From Bodo saltans (lineage: Eukaryota; Euglenozoa; Kinetoplastea; Eubodonida; Bodonidae), in assembly GCA_001460835.1 (NCBI GenBank), contig CYKH01000021.1, forward strand, positions 1-42,356: a stretch of 42,356 nt of DNA, written 5' to 3'. Every line of letters starts with the position of its first letter. The stretch's first letter is position 1. A model generated the notes under the pieces. That model had not been told where the DNA came from, did no database searches, and saw only the letters and a list, made by a program, of their open reading frames with translations. A program made the translations under genes and the position numbers. Of this stretch, positions 7,536 through 14,968 are shown one piece after another.

Positions 7536-8609
7536 ATGTTTCGACTTGGACATCATCCACTTCTCGCGTCCCGCAATGTTGCGTACAACCGAAAACTTCG
7601 CCACAAGTTTCGTCCATCTTCTATGCCCGTCGACCAGCAACTGAAGGCACGGCAGGACACGATCTCCAGCGTTATGCAAGTCAGGCGAACAGGATTCGGC
7701 AATGATCAACGTCGAAAAAACCTCGAAACTCGAATCTACAGCCGAGGGGCCCGACTCGAACGGCACAACGCCGTCGATGTGAACCGCACGTACGGCCTGC
7801 AAGGGCTCGGAGATCTTGAGCCGCTTAGCAACAGCGCAAACTTTGGCATTCAAGATGAGACGTTCTACAAGTATGATTCAAAAGAGGAAGTCGCCAAGTA
7901 CGAAGAACCACCTGTCCCCTTCACTCCGCTCGCTGCACGAAAACTCGCAGCTGGCACATTTTGGCCGTCCGCACCAGACCCAATCAATCTGGCGTCTCGT
8001 GAGGTGAGCATCCTGAAGCACGAAAAGAACATGAGCCCCAGTGCAAACGAATACTCGACACAAATCGAATATTACCTTCGGCGCGATCTGAAAGCTTGCC
8101 CTGCTCACATTGGTGAAAACATGGACTTCGCGCAGCTCATTATTAAGGAGGTGCTAGCGACGCGGCGAAGCAAGAAGATTTACATCGTTTGGACGACTGT
8201 GCATCCAGGGGCGCGTTTTGAAATCGAGCCGCATATCATCAAGTTGGGTTCTTGGGTGCAACGACTTATTTTGAAGCGTATCAAAAACCGACCGAATATT
8301 CCACGCGTGGTGTGGATCTACGACTCTGGGGCATTGCAGCGAGAGCTCCCAAGAGATTTGAAGAACAAGCTCGAGTCGATGCTCGCGGAAAGCTCTTCAA
8401 CGATCGAAGATCGCGTGGATCACCTTAAGAAAATGGACTCTTTGGAGCACAAAATGAAATCGATTCCTTGGTTTATGCCGTACTTGTGGTCGAAAGACAA
8501 GAAAATGATGCAAAGGAAGACGGTGCTAGCCGACGCTGCTGAAGTGGACGCTAGAAAGAAAGACGGTGGTGGTGGCGGCAGAACGCCAACGCCAAATTAT
8601 GCTGCGTAG
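7536..8609 (+). CDS. RBFA: Mitochondrial ribosome-binding factor A-like protein
   Basis: The 357-residue protein contains, at about residues 190-270, a segment with the RbfA pattern. A helical part with IEYYLRRDLK and LIIKEVLATRR leads into the strand KIYIVWTTVHPG, a long helix (IIKLGSWVQRLILKRIKNR) and the final strand PRVVWIYDSG. RbfA is a KH-like factor that binds the small ribosomal subunit during maturation. Here the flanking N- and C-terminal extensions and basic start (MFRLGHHPLLASRNVAYNRK) point to mitochondrial targeting. The start is ATG 7536, placed just after the predicted acceptor AG and an A-rich leader. The C-terminus is a Gly-rich low-complexity tail. Family assignment rests on pattern recognition only. 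Confidence 0.65.
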   Translation: MFRLGHHPLLASRNVAYNRKLRHKFRPSSMPVDQQLKARQDTISSVMQVRRTGFGNDQRRKNLETRIYSRGARLERHNAVDVNRTYGLQGLGDLEPLSNSANFGIQDETFYKYDSKEEVAKYEEPPVPFTPLAARKLAAGTFWPSAPDPINLASREVSILKHEKNMSPSANEYSTQIEYYLRRDLKACPAHIGENMDFAQLIIKEVLATRRSKKIYIVWTTVHPGARFEIEPHIIKLGSWVQRLILKRIKNRPNIPRVVWIYDSGALQRELPRDLKNKLESMLAESSSTIEDRVDHLKKMDSLEHKMKSIPWFMPYLWSKDKKMMQRKTVLADAAEVDARKKDGGGGGRTPTPNYAA

Positions 8610-8852
8610 CACCAATGAGTCGCATTTATTTTTTTTGGCTGTTGGGTGCGAGAATGTCTTTCTTTCGTAATTTCGTTGTGCACTTTACTTTTTTTGTTTG
8701 TTTGTTTCCCATAAATGCCATACACTTTCATTGTGTTTGTGTGTGCTGTTTGCACAGAAGCATATTCCACCGCTCTCTTGTTTGTCATTCAAGCAAATCC
8801 GAAACAATAAAATCGGGCGTTCTGCTTTGTTGATACGAAGCACCACCAAATC
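8610..8852 (+). promoter_or_regulatory. Intergenic region with predicted spliced-leader acceptor
   Basis: T-rich runs at 8625-8640 and 8685-8710 are followed by a TG-rich stretch ending in GTTTGCACAG, AG at 8756-8757, about 95 bases before the next ATG. Nothing else is recognisable. Confidence 0.45.
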
Positions 8853-11800
8853 ATGCGACCAAGAAGTGCTCTCCGTAGACCCCCAAGCGCTGGCCCTGCA
8901 CGCCCTCCGTCAGCCTCGATCACTGCAGCCAAGGCGACAGAACAGACAATTGATGCGCAGCGTCGACGGATAGGCCATCAGTTTGCTCATGCACTCCGCG
9001 AGAAAATTAGTATTCATCGTCATGCAATGAACTTGCCCGATGCTCCCCTCCAGTCCCCCAGTGTCGCTGAATTGACAGGCGAAACGGATGCAGAGTATTT
9101 CTCTGTCTTGCGAAATCGTGAAGACAATTCAAGAACAGTGGTTCACCGTCTTGCAACCGATGCTGGTATTGGACATCACAACGACGGAGCCATGTTTTCG
9201 GACCTTCTCCCTACTCTGAACGTTGAGGGTGCCAAGGTGGTGGATGCAGTGGCCATTGATGGAGTACTAACGATCCAATTGGCGTCTTGGACGGACGTTG
9301 ACGGAGTAGTTGTCACCGATGAGCCTAGAACATTGCGCGTCTTTCCGTCGGTTCCATACCGCTCCGCCCAGAACAGCGCCAAGCAATTCGCTCAGGGGTC
9401 GTTGCTGTTGTCAGCACTTGGTGCGGCTGGTGTGGTGGATGCGTCCCACGACGGTGGAGGTGGACCTCGTGGTTTTAGTCTGCATGTTGTGTCCCGGAAT
9501 GTCCTCGCTCCTGCGTTACCTGCACACTGCCGACATCTCCTCTTGTCGCCCTCGCCTCATCTTAGCGCTGTAGACGCGTTCACGGGGGACTCAAATCATC
9601 GCGCTGGTGAGGTTAACACTGACAACGATGCGTGGTGCTTTGTGGTGTCGCTCGACAGTTTTCACAGCAAAGCCATCTCCGTGCGAACAGTGTTACTTCG
9701 GCCCCCGTCCTCATCTTCGTTCAGCCGCACTGCTACCGCAACCAGCGCTTCCACAACAAGCAGCGCTGTGCGCGTTGTGTGTGAATCGTTTAGCGATGCA
9801 GAACTCTTCCAATGGTGCTACCTGCAACTTGCCCTTCGTGCTCATGTCGATGCCGCCTTGGATCCCGCATTGTACCTCTCCCATTCATCCACTGCATCTG
9901 CTGGCTCCTCGGTCGGTTCGTTGCGTGCGGATCTCATTGCCCGTCACCATCGTCACCACAATGTGCAGCACCAACACGGATCCACTTCGTTCCGCGATCA
10001 ACACCAAACACTTGCGTTCGAACCGCCAGATGGCAGTGCGGGGCGCTACATTGTGTTCCCTCCCACCACCCCAGTGTTGACACTTGTCGGTCTTGAGGGG
10101 ATCGTTCACGGGGTGTCTTCCGTGATCGCGACCGTTGGGGATGCGGCTGATGGTCAGTGGACTGAGTTATTAGGCTGGAGAGACATACCCGTCGTCAGTA
10201 GCTTCGCTCGCCACGTGTTGACGTCGTGGGCATCAAAAGTTCGTCTGCGCGATTCAAGGGACGCATTTGCGGCTCTCCAGCAGTTGTTTGACTTGTACTA
10301 CCCGTTGTACGGTACCACACGATCCGCGCTGCTTGAATTACGTGTGGCACCTCGCGTGTTTCTTTCTGGTCCGCGTGCCCACCGCCGGTTAAAGAAGTTT
10401 CCTTTTCTCGCAGATCACGTGACTGCTCCTGTGCGGCGGCCAAGCGTCATTCCCTCTCAATCCAAAATGTCCCCAGACGTTTCTGCAGCACTAGAGCGCA
10501 AGCCTAGCACGACGTGTGCCCCGATGGTTGTGACAACCTCTCACACACGAGTACAAGAAGAATGTGGCTACTTAATGGACCGATGGAGAACCTACATTGG
10601 GCACCCCCTTGGTGCTGATCACGACACTCGATGCGGCGACGTTAGCGTGTTTGAAAGCCACGATGACGCGTATCTCTCGAAAGTGAAGCTGATGGATGTT
10701 CTTGGAAGAGGTGGTAGTGGTCTGGTGTTTAAAGGCATGATCGACCATCCCGTGTATGAAGTGCCCATCGTTGTGGCGGTGAAGTGCTTCATCTTCCCAG
10801 ATGGCATGGACCACGAGACGTATGTACGCGAGTGTCTGACGGACGTGGCGTTCTTTGCTGTGTTTAATGAAGTGGATGCATGCGGCGTCGCCCCAAGCGG
10901 TCGTATGTACGACTTCTTTCTCACCTCGCAGCGCCTTCAAGGCATGAGCGACGACGACTGGAAAACTTGCCTCCACAACCAGCCCACTGACGGAACGGTG
11001 AACCTATGCTACCTCATCACGGAGCTCGTGGACAAGACGGTCGGCCGTTTCTTAACCGCATCCGACGATGACTACGACCCTTGCTACGACGAACTTCTCA
11101 ATAAACCCTTCGACGATCTGCAATCCTTCTTGTTCGTGTACTCGCAGCTTGTCCTGCGAAGTCAGTTCAACAATTACACAGTGCATGACGTGATGCTAAA
11201 CGGCCAACTGCGAGGGGACAACCTTGGTTTGATCTCCATTGAACGGTTGGTGTCCAAAGAAGCACGGCGACGGCGACGACTCTCCCAACCACGCCATCAT
11301 GCTGCACTTGAGGCGATGCCTACTAAGGAGCGACGGTTCGTCTGGTTTCAGTACGACAACGACAAATTGGACAACGGCAACAACGATGTGCCTCCGAAGT
11401 ATTTGAAATTTCCGTTGGCGGACTGGAACGACGGGACGATGGGAGGTGCGGCGTATTACGTCGTGTTTATCGATGTCGGCCAAGGACTGTTCCAGCATGT
11501 TCAAAAGCTGCACGATCGTGGCTTGATTGGTTCGCCTACAGTGGACTCCTGCCTTACAGACGACAACATGGGAAGGTACTGGCCACCGGAGGACCTGTAC
11601 GCGAAGGACATCACTGCAACAAGTGAAGCTGGGAAATCAGCGCTTGCGCTCGCCGCTAAAATGAAGGTGCCCAATGCAGATGCTGCTCGAACGCACTTGA
11701 CTACGATTCTCACGCATTTTGCAGACCTGGGTTACGGAGCTGTGGAGGGTGAGGAGCCGAGTGAACAAGATGTCGCAGATCGATTAGTGTGGACATGCAC

Positions 11801-11858
11801 AAAAGTGTCACTTGATCACCTCCACAACACGTACATTTACAGCTCGCTCAAGGAATGA
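8853..11858 (+). CDS. Large protein with divergent protein-kinase-like C-terminal domain
   Basis: The first 600 or so of 1001 residues are not recognisable: a basic Pro/Arg/Ser start, then mixed sequence with Ser and His runs. From about residue 606 the sequence resembles a protein-kinase fold. G618-R-G620-G-S-G623 followed by LVFKG is a glycine-rich loop, and K644 in VVAVKCFIF is the expected ATP-anchoring lysine. An acidic helix and a hinge-like LITELVDKTVGRFL follow. FIDVG (Asp874) sits where the DFG motif should be. No canonical HRDxxxxN catalytic loop is present; the region TVHDVMLNGQLRGDN (about 776-790) is the nearest candidate, with large insertions around it. This is either an atypical kinase or a pseudokinase; the target is unknown. 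The ATG starts a frame without competitors. Confidence 0.7.
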   Translation: MRPRSALRRPPSAGPARPPSASITAAKATEQTIDAQRRRIGHQFAHALREKISIHRHAMNLPDAPLQSPSVAELTGETDAEYFSVLRNREDNSRTVVHRLATDAGIGHHNDGAMFSDLLPTLNVEGAKVVDAVAIDGVLTIQLASWTDVDGVVVTDEPRTLRVFPSVPYRSAQNSAKQFAQGSLLLSALGAAGVVDASHDGGGGPRGFSLHVVSRNVLAPALPAHCRHLLLSPSPHLSAVDAFTGDSNHRAGEVNTDNDAWCFVVSLDSFHSKAISVRTVLLRPPSSSSFSRTATATSASTTSSAVRVVCESFSDAELFQWCYLQLALRAHVDAALDPALYLSHSSTASAGSSVGSLRADLIARHHRHHNVQHQHGSTSFRDQHQTLAFEPPDGSAGRYIVFPPTTPVLTLVGLEGIVHGVSSVIATVGDAADGQWTELLGWRDIPVVSSFARHVLTSWASKVRLRDSRDAFAALQQLFDLYYPLYGTTRSALLELRVAPRVFLSGPRAHRRLKKFPFLADHVTAPVRRPSVIPSQSKMSPDVSAALERKPSTTCAPMVVTTSHTRVQEECGYLMDRWRTYIGHPLGADHDTRCGDVSVFESHDDAYLSKVKLMDVLGRGGSGLVFKGMIDHPVYEVPIVVAVKCFIFPDGMDHETYVRECLTDVAFFAVFNEVDACGVAPSGRMYDFFLTSQRLQGMSDDDWKTCLHNQPTDGTVNLCYLITELVDKTVGRFLTASDDDYDPCYDELLNKPFDDLQSFLFVYSQLVLRSQFNNYTVHDVMLNGQLRGDNLGLISIERLVSKEARRRRRLSQPRHHAALEAMPTKERRFVWFQYDNDKLDNGNNDVPPKYLKFPLADWNDGTMGGAAYYVVFIDVGQGLFQHVQKLHDRGLIGSPTVDSCLTDDNMGRYWPPEDLYAKDITATSEAGKSALALAAKMKVPNADAARTHLTTILTHFADLGYGAVEGEEPSEQDVADRLVWTCTKVSLDHLHNTYIYSSLKE

Positions 11859-11930
11859 AGTGGTCACGGTCGTCTTTGTTTTCTTCACTGGTGATGTAAA
11901 GTTTGTTTATTGTACAAGACCATCATTTAG

Positions 11931-12013
11931 CGTTTTTTTCTCACGTTTTGCTCGCTGCTTCGTGTGCTTCTTTATTTGTGTATGCCGGACTTCACTGTTC
12001 ATTGATACGGGAG
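11931..12013 (+). promoter_or_regulatory. Predicted spliced-leader acceptor
   Basis: A pyrimidine-rich stretch (CGTTTTTTTCTCACGTTTTG and onward to CTTCTTTATTTG) precedes the first AG at about 12012. The site is 36 bases upstream of the ATG at 12049, and it rules out the longer in-frame extension that opens at a TTG codon at 11812 inside the previous gene. Confidence 0.4.
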
Positions 12014-12048
12014 AAAACGACAAAGCAGAAGGAGTAGGAAAAACAACA

Positions 12049-12651
12049 ATGCCAACCGCAGCAAGCACCTCCCACAGCGACACCGCAGGTTCCGCCGCCG
12101 CCCCATCTCCACGAAAGTTGACTCAGGATGAACTTCAACGCAGTGCCAATCGCTTGGCAACCACAACGAGGCCCCAAGTTACGTTGAAACCTCTGGTGGA
12201 GGCATCAAAGATGTCCAAGGAACAAGAAGAGAAAAGCATCAAGAGGCTCTATGAAGAATCAGTTGCGTCTCAGAAGAGGAAGCAAGCAGATTTGGAAAAG
12301 CGACATGAAGAGGCCACATCCCCAAAGCATTTGTCTCACACTCGTGCGCTTGCGCCATCGGAAGAGCAGGAGGCTGTCTCTCGCCTGTACGATAAATCTA
12401 TCGAGCACAAGCAAATTGTCCGAGCAGAATTGGAGAAGAAGTTTAGCACGGAGCAACCCAAGAAGCGCCTGGATGGAGCGACACAGTCGGACGTCAACCA
12501 ACGACTGTACGTCGATAGCATCACGAAGCACCGCGATGGGCATACAAAGCTCTACGAAAAATACATTCTCGACTTGGAGCCCAAGGCTGCGAAGCGTACG
12601 GGAGAGGAGCTGAGGGCTAGTGCGGCGAAGCTCCACGCTGGAGAAAGATAA
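12049..12651 (+). CDS. Small charged protein with degenerate RLY repeats, function unknown
   Basis: This 200-residue protein is made mostly of a repeat of roughly 40 residues. Each repeat has an acidic/Gln start, the core RLY(E/D)xS and a Lys/Glu-rich helix ending LEK. Cores fall at residues 66-71 (RLYEES), 112-117 (RLYDKS) and 152-157 (RLYVDS), with weaker versions at 35-36 (RL) and 194-195 (KL). It has no signal peptide or membrane segment. I recognise no domain. Short Lys/Glu-rich helical repeat proteins of this kind in flagellates are often cytoskeletal, but that is a guess. The start ATG is the first after the predicted acceptor. Confidence 0.7.
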   Translation: MPTAASTSHSDTAGSAAAPSPRKLTQDELQRSANRLATTTRPQVTLKPLVEASKMSKEQEEKSIKRLYEESVASQKRKQADLEKRHEEATSPKHLSHTRALAPSEEQEAVSRLYDKSIEHKQIVRAELEKKFSTEQPKKRLDGATQSDVNQRLYVDSITKHRDGHTKLYEKYILDLEPKAAKRTGEELRASAAKLHAGER

Positions 12652-12967
12652 GAGTGGGATTCGATCCCATTTCGTGAAGAAAAATAGCGATGATACTCTA
12701 GTCGCCTTTTCTTCTCGTTGAGCAAAACATGTACAAAAACAAAACGCGCACATTTTAAGCAGTTTTAGCAGACCAGCCAAACTTTCACACTGCTTAGCCT
12801 TCACTACATTACACGCATCCGACCCAGAAAACAAGGGGACAAAAAGCTTTATCGCACATTCTTGAAACCTTTTTTTTTTAGAGATGCACGCAGTTTCTTT
12901 TTTATTGGCCTTTTTTTTCATTTCAAGTATCGAAAGGACTTAGCGTGTCCAAAACTCGATTTAAAAA
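12652..12967 (+). promoter_or_regulatory. Intergenic region with predicted spliced-leader acceptor
   Basis: The first 200 bases show nothing recognisable. T runs at 12870-12879, 12895-12905 and 12911-12918 lead to CATTTCAAG, AG at 12926-12927, about 40 bases before the ATG at 12968. A 220-residue open frame on the opposite strand here lacks protein-like composition. Confidence 0.5.
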
Positions 12968-13768
12968 ATGATCGGTGATATCTTTTCTTGGGTGCACAAG
13001 ACCCTCAGCCCAGCCCCGTTGAGCCCCCTCTTCCAGGAGGGCGGTCGCTTCTACGGCTTCAATGAGGATCTTACCCTCACTGCCTTTGGCCTGATTGGCT
13101 TGTTCGTTGTGGATAACCTCATCGTGAAGCGCTTCATTCAGCCCAAGGTGCGCTACTTCGCCCTGCACACAATCGCCAACGCAGTGACCGCTATCGCAGC
13201 CTTCCCTGATGTGGTGAAGGGCTTTACCGCCGACCCTCGCGACACCTTCAGCGGCCCCGCGCACACAATGGTCGCCAACTCGATGGTGGCCGCCATCCAC
13301 ATTTACCACTGCTTGGCCTTCAACCTTCGCCGCGAAGATATTGTTCACCACGCCGTGTTTGTGACCATTCTTTGCGGCCTTGCCGTCCCCCTCAAACAAG
13401 GCGATGGCATTGGTAACACGTTTGGATGCTTCTTTCTCTCAGGTCTGCCTGGCGGTTTGATCTACTTCAACCTGTGCCTTGTGGCGCATGGCTACATGAG
13501 CAAGATGACCGAGAAGAAGCTCTCCGCGGCGATTAACGTGTGGCTTCGTGGCCCTTCCATGGTGGTGTACACGTTTCTGGGATGGTCAACGTGGATGGCC
13601 GGCCGCACAACGATTCACCCAATTTTTGCCCTCCTCTGCGTTCTGTTGCATTTTACCAACGGGCAGTACTACGCCCAGCAGTCCGTGGAGTCGTTCGCAG
13701 TGCAGAAGGAGCGCCTTCGTGCTGAGAAGGCGGCGGGTACTTCTGACAACACGAAGAAAGACGAGTAG
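12968..13768 (+). CDS. Multi-pass membrane protein, TLC-like, first of a tandem pair
   Basis: The 266-residue protein has about six hydrophobic segments (near residues 35-57, 66-82, 98-117, 128-142, 155-175 and 195-240) and a charged C-terminal tail (KERLRAEKAAGTSDNTKKDE). The block AAIHIYHCLAFNLRREDIVHH, with paired histidines and an aspartate, resembles the motif region of TLC (TRAM/LAG1/CLN8) proteins of the ER and related membranes, but I hold that assignment loosely. It is a clear paralogue of the next gene, sharing SPLFQEGG near the N-terminus, NSMVAAIH, and NGQxYxQQxVES near the end. The ATG follows the predicted acceptor by about 40 bases. Lipid metabolism or transport would be the family expectation; nothing here shows the substrate. 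Confidence 0.75.
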   Translation: MIGDIFSWVHKTLSPAPLSPLFQEGGRFYGFNEDLTLTAFGLIGLFVVDNLIVKRFIQPKVRYFALHTIANAVTAIAAFPDVVKGFTADPRDTFSGPAHTMVANSMVAAIHIYHCLAFNLRREDIVHHAVFVTILCGLAVPLKQGDGIGNTFGCFFLSGLPGGLIYFNLCLVAHGYMSKMTEKKLSAAINVWLRGPSMVVYTFLGWSTWMAGRTTIHPIFALLCVLLHFTNGQYYAQQSVESFAVQKERLRAEKAAGTSDNTKKDE

Positions 13769-14005
13769 GTCTTGCGGTTTAAGAAGCATGATGGTGATCC
13801 CTTCTGATGCTGGTCAGTTCTGCGCCGTGTGTCAACAACACTTCGCCCCTTTGAACCTCTTTTTCTATGCAAATTGTGTTTTGTTTTTCGTCAAGTCAAC
13901 AAAGGCGTTTTGTTGATACTGGACTTCACTGCTCTGTTACATGCTTTGTGTTATTTTGAAGAACTATCAAGTAGACGAAGAAAATATTGATTATCTCACA
14001 GCAAA
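13769..14005. other. Intergenic region between the paralogous membrane protein genes
   Basis: A T/C-rich stretch (about 13855-13895, ending TTTTTCGTCAAG) and a second one (13930-13965, ending TTTTGAAG) are both possible acceptors. I cannot choose between them. Confidence 0.35.
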
Positions 14006-14830
14006 ATGACTCACGCAATTCATAAAGTTCTATCTTCAGTGCTCGGCTTCTTTGCTCCGCCCCCAGTGTCGCCACTGTTCCAGGAAGGCGGTGCGCTTCA
14101 CGGCCTCAACGAAGACATTACTCTCACTCTTTTCGGCATGGGTGCATTATTCCTTGTCGACACGCTCATCGTCAAGCCCTTCATTGCACCAAAAGCAAGG
14201 TACTTCGCGCTACACGTGTTTGGCAATGCTGTAAGTTCTGTTGCCGCATTTCCTGATGTGGTCACCGCACTCACACAAGATCCAACGAGGCTTCTTGGCA
14301 CACCAGCGTCGACGATGCTTCCCAACTCCATGGTGGCTGCTATTCATTTGTACCACTGCGTCGCATTTCCTCTGCGTGCCGAAGACATCTTCCACCATCT
14401 TACGTTTGTCGGGTCCCTCTGCTGTCTCGCGCTACCTGCCAAGCGTGTGCTTGGTGCGGCGAGCGGCTGGGGATGCTTTTTTATGTCAGGTTTTCCTGGA
14501 GCGTTGAACTATCTCTTGCTCGTTCTTGTTGCGCATGGACGTGTCAGCCGCCTCACGGAGAAGAAGTGGACTGCACGTATCAACGTGTGGCTGCGTGCTC
14601 CATCCTTGACGATCTTTTTGTTTATGGCGTTTTCTAATTTTGTGCATCGTGGCTCGCAGGATATTCATCCAGTTCTCTCTGCCATTGTCGGGCTGTTGTA
14701 TTTCTACAACGGTCAGTTCTATTCGCAACAAGCGGTGGAATCATACGCCGTGCATGTGGAGCGTGCGCGCGAAGAAAAGAGACAACAGCAACAACAAAAC
14801 AATTTATCGGCTATCATTCGTGAAGAGTAA
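14006..14830 (+). CDS. Multi-pass membrane protein, TLC-like, second of a tandem pair
   Basis: At 274 residues it aligns along its whole length with the preceding protein, with roughly half of positions identical by eye. Shared blocks are SPLFQEGG, RYFALH, NSMVAAIH(L/I)YHC, FF(M/L)SGxPG, LTEKKxxAxINVWLR and NGQFYSQQAVES. The histidine/aspartate block (HLYHCVAFPLRAEDIFHH) is conserved, which supports a shared function. The tail is Gln/Lys-rich instead of the Lys/Ala tail of its partner. The paralogues use visibly different synonymous codons (the first is more C-ending), so the duplication is not recent or the two are expressed at different levels. Confidence 0.75.
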   Translation: MTHAIHKVLSSVLGFFAPPPVSPLFQEGGALHGLNEDITLTLFGMGALFLVDTLIVKPFIAPKARYFALHVFGNAVSSVAAFPDVVTALTQDPTRLLGTPASTMLPNSMVAAIHLYHCVAFPLRAEDIFHHLTFVGSLCCLALPAKRVLGAASGWGCFFMSGFPGALNYLLLVLVAHGRVSRLTEKKWTARINVWLRAPSLTIFLFMAFSNFVHRGSQDIHPVLSAIVGLLYFYNGQFYSQQAVESYAVHVERAREEKRQQQQQNNLSAIIREE

Positions 14831-14896
14831 GGAGGGGGGACAACGAAAGGAGGCGCACACAATTACGGCAAAGGAAACGGGCTCGTCCCAGTCACG

Positions 14897-14936
14897 TTTT
14901 CCTGTTTCTTTTTTTCATCTATGCATCTCAATTCAG
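14897..14936 (+). promoter_or_regulatory. Predicted spliced-leader acceptor for the APE2-like gene
   Basis: A T/C tract (TTTTCCTGTTTCTTTTTTTC) and the CAG at 14934-14936 lie 32 bases upstream of the first ATG (14969). If used, the mRNA includes that ATG as well as the second in-frame ATG at 15050. Confidence 0.5.
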
Positions 14937-14968
14937 TTTATTATTCTTGCGAACATCTGACGCTGTGA

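Noticed and set aside
8853-11858. Assigning the kinase-like protein to a named kinase family
   Set aside because: The catalytic loop is not identifiable, so a family name would be invented.
12259-12921. A 220-residue minus-strand open frame
   Set aside because: It overlaps the RLY-repeat gene and spacer, starts in poly-A/T sequence and shows Phe/Cys/Leu-rich, non-protein-like composition.
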